Assembly (NCBI GenBank): GCA_004151065.3 | Contig: NWUY0300026136.1 | Location: 8,853 to 21,130, forward strand | Direction: 5' to 3' | DNA: 12,278 bases | From: Larix sibirica | Taxonomy: Eukaryota; Streptophyta; Pinopsida; Pinales; Pinaceae | Part shown: positions 7,513 to 12,278 of the stretch, in pieces | Position numbering within the stretch: position 1 is the stretch's first letter | Layout of the letters: every line of letters begins with the position of its first letter | The notes under the pieces: model-generated | Database searches by the model: none | Seen by the model: the letters and a program-made list of their open reading frames with translations, nothing else | What the model was told of the DNA's origin: nothing | Translations under genes and position numbers: made by a program

Positions 7513-7936
7513 CAATGGACATTAATAACTACCATTATCATCAATATTTTAATCATAAGCAAATATGTGTTAATCTTAATCAACAAAGTAAATTGAATAG
7601 AAAAATATTAATTTTGATGATTCTTAATTTTAGGAATATTAAGTAGAGAGAAAGATTGCAATTTTTTTAGATATTTCATTTTAGAGATTTATTTTCTTTC
7701 AAATATTTAATAAATTAAAAATGAAAATGATCTAAATACTAAAATAGATATAGAATGATCTAGAAATCAATATTAATTTATTCTTAAGATCATGGTCAAT
7801 CCATGTATTAAATTGATGTATGAGACTATAAACAAAACCTATTATATTTTTAAAATAGTCAATTTTAATTTAATTCAATAATTAATTATAATTAAAAATC
7901 ATTAACAAGCCTATGAATTTAAAAATTATTGTTTCC
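7513..7936. other. Very AT-rich spacer
   Basis: Dense A- and T-runs with no open frame of note. It could be the 3' untranslated tail of the LINE fragment plus flanking DNA. I could not find a target-site duplication to mark the end. Confidence 0.4.
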
Positions 7937-8404
7937 CTTGATTGGTTGATGGAGAAGCAAGTGTGTGAACATGTGCCACTACATCCTCCACCTTACGAGA
8001 CATTTGGCATACCAAACATCACCCATCAGGCCTCGTACACTTTCAACCATAATGATGAAGAGAGGGGCTCTTGGCCTTAGCTATTCTAGTCGATGGTACA
8101 TTAAATGAAAAAGTAAGTTGTATTTATGATGGCTCTTTGAAGTATAACAAGGTTCATTGTGATCTCGTTTAGTTAAATCTTCAACATTAAGCTTGGTAGC
8201 TATCTCAATAGGTATATCCTTATTTCAGAAGACCTCCCAGAAACATCCTACCTATGGATTAGCTTCTCAACGTCTCAACCATTTTATAGAGAGGTTAGTT
8301 TCAACAACATTTCTTTGTTTTTCCCTTGTGAAGATTTTTCTCTATTTTATGGGCCTTTCTTAGCTCCTAAGAAAGAGTACATTACATCTTGTTCTCCTTT
8401 CTAG
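7937..8404 (+). pseudogene. Unidentified decayed coding region, 5' part
   Basis: Three consecutive plus-strand open segments read as protein. 7937-8077 (47 codons, with an ATG at 7949) contains CEHVPLHPPPYETFGIPNIT and ends at a TAG. 8059-8169 (37 codons, shifted frame) contains ILVDGTLNEKVSCIYDGSL and ends at a TAG. 8177-8401 (75 codons, back in the first frame) contains LISEDLPETSYLWISFS and FFPCEDFSLFYGPFLAPKK and ends at a TAG. Each hand-over fits a small indel. The segments are too short and broken for a working gene, but their succession on one strand suggests one ancestral frame. I do not recognise the family. A retroelement capsid-type (gag) or captured host gene fragment are guesses only. 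Confidence 0.4.
8355..8375. repeat. 9-bp perfect hairpin
   Basis: CTTTCTTAG (8355-8363) and CTAAGAAAG (8367-8375) form a perfect stem with loop CTC. It lies inside the decayed coding region and may be incidental to it. Confidence 0.6.
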
Positions 8405-8520
8405 TTGAGGATCTTCCTATCCTCGTTAATATTTGTGGATCCTATACTTAACTTTCCCCTCCTCCCAATATTCCCACTTCTTTTAACCTCTCTGTCTTGA
8501 CTCTAGCTTTGTATTTCCCA

Positions 8521-9161
8521 TACCTTGACCTCCCAGTGCTCCTAGTATTAGCCCTCCTTATTGATACCTTTGTGTAGACAACCCATTGTGTTGAACTTTG
8601 TATTTCCCCTTATTTTTAGTTCCCCATATAGTTCCCTTCTTCCATGATGGATAGAGGTGTCTGAGGTAGAGGTTTGTAACGACGATGCAACTATGGTTCT
8701 CAATATTGGGTTATAAAGGAAGCGAGAGAGTTGCAAACCTCCTACTTTCACCTCACCCCTTCTTCCTTCCAGTACAAGCTCAACAAGGCAGAAGAATGGC
8801 TGAAAGTTGAATGTGACTATATCAAGGAAACAAAAATTGAGGAGAATATGGGTTTGTGGATCTTAAATCTCAGAACCATGTGATCCAATGAAACAAAGAA
8901 CCTAAAAATAGTTGTGTTATACAAGAAGATCAAAATTGTGTAAGCAAAAGTGCTTTTGGATACATATGAGGGCATAATGAACTCCTTGAGATGGAGGAAC
9001 TTTAGGAGCAAAATCAATGAATCTAGAATCAAAATAATAACTTTGAAGACAAGCTCAGTGCTCTATATAGGGCTAGCACTAGACGTGAATTCACAAAAGA
9101 AAGATCCATAGAATTTGGGTGAGATGAAATCCTTGACCATTCCTATATTTGGCAAAGATAG
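8521..9161 (+). pseudogene. Unidentified decayed coding region, 3' part
   Basis: The frame starting at 8521 reads through a Leu/Pro-rich stretch with TAGs at 8575, 8617 and 8629, then MMDRGV and GRGL around a TGA (8662) and TAA (8677). It is then open for 67 codons (8680-8880) containing YWVIKEARELQTSYFHL and YKLNKAEEWLKVECDYIKET. A shift of frame near 8859 leads to a Glu/Gln/Asn-rich segment up to 9158 containing NNNFEDKLSALYRASTRREF. Its seven stops (8889, 8967, 9003, 9018, 9024, 9120, 9159) are all TGA or TAG. The charged, helix-prone composition resembles retroelement gag or coiled-coil proteins, but no diagnostic domain is visible. Shorter minus-strand frames (8751-8548 and 9032-8817) overlap it but start at GTG or TTG, and the second is hydrophobic low-complexity, as expected of a shadow. 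Confidence 0.38.
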
Positions 9162-9963
9162 TGAAAACTAAGGTAGTTTTCCTTAACTTCTCATTTTCAG
9201 AAATCATAGTTATGTGCAGTTCATCGTAGACTACATACTTTTCGTTTTTAATGCTAGGAGAGCAAAACTAAATTTTAATGACAATCTAATGTTCTATCTA
9301 TAGTCGAGATTCCCTTGTGGATTATTTTTTGATAATTAATAAAATCCTACCATAACTTAACAAAACATATTGTAATTTATTTTTATTAGGAAAGATGCCA
9401 ATTTCAAAATCATGATTTCTTTAAATTTTGGAAGTGGCGGTTTTAAAATGTTAAAATCATATCATGTTTAAGATAAGTTTTAAGATAATATTCAAGATGA
9501 GTTTTCTTTTGGGGGAACAATGTGTGGTTTATACATAATTACTTGTTAATGGGGAGTGTGATTTAGCATCAAGAGGAGATTGGGATTTTATTAATGCATG
9601 GATCCATAGGCCCATCATAATGTGGTAAATTGGTTACATAAAATCTAAAATATGCATATCTCAAAAAAATAATTCAAACATATACCATAATTTATGTATT
9701 TTAATATAATATGAGAAATAATTTCCAGTTCAAGGCTATGTATTTTTTAAGAGCCAAAACTCTTATGAATGGACAAGTACTAAACTAGAATGCATAATAT
9801 TTATGTCACAAGGTAGCCGAAAATCATGGTTGATAAAAAAATAATTTAAGAATACATGTGTTAGAGGGCCCTCCAATGTTAGTAGCTTAAGGATCAATGT
9901 TTAAAGTTTTTGTAGCTTTTACTCCTCTGTCACTAGGGGAATTTACATTTCCATGTTTCCAAA

Positions 9964-9972
9964 CTATATAAG
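9964..9972 (+). promoter_or_regulatory. TATA-like box
   Basis: CTATATAAG matches the plant TATA consensus and is preceded by a less AT-rich stretch (9860-9960). No transcript or coding frame follows, so it is a weak candidate. Confidence 0.2.
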
Positions 9973-10879
9973 TTCTGTTATTGATCTAATGACACTTAGA
10001 TTTGTAATTTATAAATATTCTTTGCTTAGAAACACACAGGAAAATCATATGTATTTTTCCTCAAGGATAAAAGGAAGTCAACGAAGAGGGAAATGTTTGT
10101 GTAAGATCAAGGATAGCTTGTAACATTCTTGACTCAACATTATGAAATCGATCTTGTTTATATTATAATTACTCTTTTTACCGTTGTGATTTTAAAGACA
10201 TCTAAACATGATAATTTTTAATTTAATGAAAGGTTACAAAGTTGGTTGGTGGGAGAACATCGATGGGGTTATGAGTCCACGAAAGAGGAAAGGTAAGGGG
10301 ATCTAAAGTGGAGAATTCACCTATGTCTCATGATCCTATTATAACCTATCTATAACATCTTTCATGTAATTTTCATGTTATCATTTTATTAAAAAAAATT
10401 ATGATATTATAATTAGGATCTTAGTGGAATGATTTATTATTTTAAATAATTATTTTCTACTCTCAAGTACCTAAATCCCATTTTGAATCAATTTATTACC
10501 CTTCAAATTGTACAAGGTTTATTTAAGGGGTAAAGACATTGATAATCAGGAAGAAGTCTAATGTATAACTTTGCTAAGCCAAAATTTTGAAAATGTATCA
10601 CCGTTGCATTAGTTGTCTATGATTGTATTATATGAGTGATGTAATTGAGATGTCCCTTATATCTAAAGGTATAGTTATAATCTATAATTAGCTTGACCAT
10701 AACCATTGAAATGAGGAAAGTGGATATTGAGTGTTTTATTTTATTGAAGAAAATTTACATGTCCACAATTGTAAAATTTTAGACATTGTTTCAGTCGTAA
10801 AAACCTCCAAAATGGACCATGTAAGAGGAGCCTTAGCCATATGTCATTGGGCACATGATACCTAGAGTCAATGTAATGT

Positions 10880-10900
10880 ACCAAATATCTTGTATTTGGT
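10880..10900. repeat. 8-bp perfect hairpin
   Basis: ACCAAATA (10880-10887) and TATTTGGT (10893-10900) pair perfectly around a five-base loop. No T-run or element boundary accompanies it. Confidence 0.55.
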
Positions 10901-11304
10901 CACCGTGAACACTTATGTAATGTCATTAATATTTTACAGTATTATTATTCCCTCTTGCTCATGCTTAAATGATAATTAAAGTGGGTTTGTGGTTAGAAAT
11001 AAGTTACAAATGGTAAAAGTTCCCATCCCTACCACCAACTTTGGTTTTAATAATATATTTTCTCATTAAATTCATAATCAAAGTTTCCCCTTCTCATGTG
11101 ACACCCTCATCATATTTTTATGCAATCTAACATATCACCATGCAATCTACCTAAGCACCCCTTCTATCCTAGCTCCCTCAAGTTTGAACCTCCAAAATCA
11201 TGACTTAGATCCTTCTAGAGGTATTCCTATCTATAATACTAAAGTGCTTCCATGAATCCCTACTAAGGCAATACATCTCCTCCTAAGGTAGATCCTCCCT
11301 TTTT

Positions 11305-11462
11305 TTCACACATGTGTGAACCATCGCATATTTCCTCCACACATGTGGCCCTTATCCTCATTTTTCTCACTCAATTTGACCTTTATTTAACATGTTTGAC
11401 ACTTTCCTAGTCATTGGTAAGTGGTTTAAGGCAGTTAAGGCCTCTTAATGATGCACATGTGC
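11305..11462. promoter_or_regulatory. Cluster of three CACATGTG palindromes
   Basis: TTCACACATGTGTGAA (11305-11320) is a perfect 16-bp palindrome, CACATGTG recurs at 11340-11347, and GCACATGTGC (11453-11462) is a perfect 10-bp palindrome. Each holds CACATG and CATGTG, E-box variants bound by plant bHLH (MYC-type) factors. Three copies in 158 bp, about 230-390 bp upstream of the TATA box at 11688, look like an enhancer module. Confidence 0.5.
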
Positions 11463-11687
11463 CAACCTTTCTCTATACAATTCCTACGGGACCAAATCGT
11501 TCTCTCTTTCAGTGGACCACTCCTCCTTTTTGACTTATCTATGGATTTTTTAACCATTGGCTAATACTTTAATCATTGATTTACCATGTCAAGAGGATTT
11601 TAGCTAGGGTTTGAGTATTTCTACAATAGATCTAGGCCTTGAGTCAAGAAAATATTTTTTTAAGGAGAATAAGTTGAGTCTTTAGTA

Positions 11688-11698
11688 CTATATAAAGA
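11688..11698 (+). promoter_or_regulatory. TATA box candidate
   Basis: CTATATAAAGA closely fits the plant TATA consensus. It lies about 130 bp downstream of a reversed CCAAT box and downstream of the CACATGTG cluster, so of the TATA-like motifs in the window it has the best context. No coding frame follows within the window. Confidence 0.4.
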
Positions 11699-12278
11699 TA
11701 AATCCTATCTCATTTCTATTATTGGTTGTTGTTTCATAAAAGATATATTTGTATATTAGAATATCATTCTTAATAGAAACCATATTTTTCTTCGAAGATA
11801 AAGGTTTGTATTTTATTTTTAATGTGTGGTATTCTTATTGCTATTGTGCTTATCTATTGGAGGTAATATTGCTAGCATTTTCCATTTTATTTCTAATCTT
11901 GTGTCATTGAAAGATAATACTATCTAGTTGGATTGAATATTTTGTAAGCTATTCTCTCTCAAGATTTCAATTGGTTTTGTGCATTAAAGTGATGTTAATT
12001 TTTGAATAATTTATTCATTTAAATGGTGCAATACTAACCCCCTTTGACTAGGGTAAGCCCAAGAAATAAAGTAAATGATGCAGTATCTCTTTCCATATGT
12101 GAATGCAAGTAGACCCTCCATTACATTTATTGATGTAATATTAGCCTAGAGAAATATCATTTCATGGATCATATTTTGGACAAGGCGATCTAATAAATTC
12201 TATTCTATGCAACAAATTCCACAAAAGAGAATAAATAGACAAGATAGAGTAATCCATGCCTTAATAATGAAGAAAATA

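Larger units (their letters stand above)
9162..11096. other. AT-rich stretch without a gene
   Basis: No domain-bearing frame, RNA gene or element end can be supported. Short frames near 9391-9470 and 10280-10310 are open for only 10-27 codons. Two motifs are listed separately (TATA-like box at 9964 and hairpin at 10880). The composition suggests old repeat-derived intergenic DNA. Confidence 0.5.
11097..12278 (+). other. Promoter-like, possible LTR-like block
   Basis: The block begins at TGTGACACCC (11097), where composition becomes less AT-rich and C/T-rich. It carries a cluster of CACATGTG palindromes, a reversed CCAAT box (ATTGG, 11556-11560), TAGGGTTTGAG near 11605 and a TATA box at 11688-11698. 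Downstream it is AT-rich with an AATAAA near 12065. That order (enhancer-like repeats, CCAAT, TATA, polyadenylation-like signal) is what an LTR U3-R-U5 or a plant promoter shows. I found no second copy, primer-binding site or clear polypurine tract, and the right end may lie outside the window. Confidence 0.3.

Noticed and set aside
8548-8751. 67-codon minus-strand open frame
   Set aside because: It starts at GTG and overlaps the plus-strand decayed coding region, which forms a longer series of frames; most likely a shadow, although strand choice here is not certain.
8817-9032. 71-codon hydrophobic minus-strand open frame
   Set aside because: It starts at TTG; the Ile/Leu/Phe-rich peptide is the complement of the Glu/Lys/Asn-rich plus-strand frame and has no membrane-protein family signature.
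10271-10304. Short basic peptide MSPRKRKGKGI as a gene
   Set aside because: Only eleven codons, with no conserved context.
1-12278. Intact LTR retrotransposon or integrated viral sequence
   Set aside because: I found no paired long repeats, primer-binding site, protease, reverse-transcriptase catalytic motif, integrase motif or movement-protein motif in the frames I read.

Overview
The window looks like nuclear intergenic DNA of a vascular plant with a large, repeat-filled genome. It is AT-rich and has no intact gene. The longest open frames (67-87 codons) all begin at GTG or TTG rather than ATG, and none carries a complete recognisable domain. The best-supported content is decayed mobile-element sequence. 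A LINE-type reverse-transcriptase tail, of a kind I associate with plant (perhaps conifer) genomes, suggests a gymnosperm. That is an inference, not something the window proves. Two undetermined bases (2346 and 3538) point to draft-quality sequence.

Layout. 1-860 is featureless AT-rich DNA. 860-2200 is a less AT-rich block; on its minus strand, several short protein-like frames (2196-1855, 1731-1481, 1227-921) are separated by plausible GT/AG splice sites. It could be a decayed gene or a spliced non-coding transcript, and a G-box palindrome (1876-1887) lies upstream of its middle part. 2200-4530 holds a 40-bp tandem repeat, two tRNA-like (SINE-like) signatures in opposite orientations, several TA/CA microsatellites and a strong 14-bp hairpin. 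4530-6940 has no resolvable gene but contains scattered LTR-promoter-like motifs (TATA, telo-box hairpin, paired W-boxes).

6950-7469 carries four copies of a degenerate 19-20 bp repeat, followed by the clearest coding fossil: the C-terminal end of a LINE ORF2-like protein with a Cys-rich zinc-knuckle motif, broken by one frameshift and one nonsense codon. 7937-9160 is a second, longer decayed coding region on the same strand. I cannot assign it to a family. It alternates between frames, and its 101-codon last part has seven in-frame stops that are all TGA or TAG, the pattern expected from C-to-T decay of CGA and CAG codons in methylated DNA.

9160-11090 is AT-rich with isolated motifs only. 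11097-12278 resembles a regulatory or solo-LTR-like block: three CACATGTG palindromes within 160 bp, then a reversed CCAAT box and a good TATA box. No CRISPR array, rRNA, canonical tRNA, bacterial operon or intact transposon was seen.
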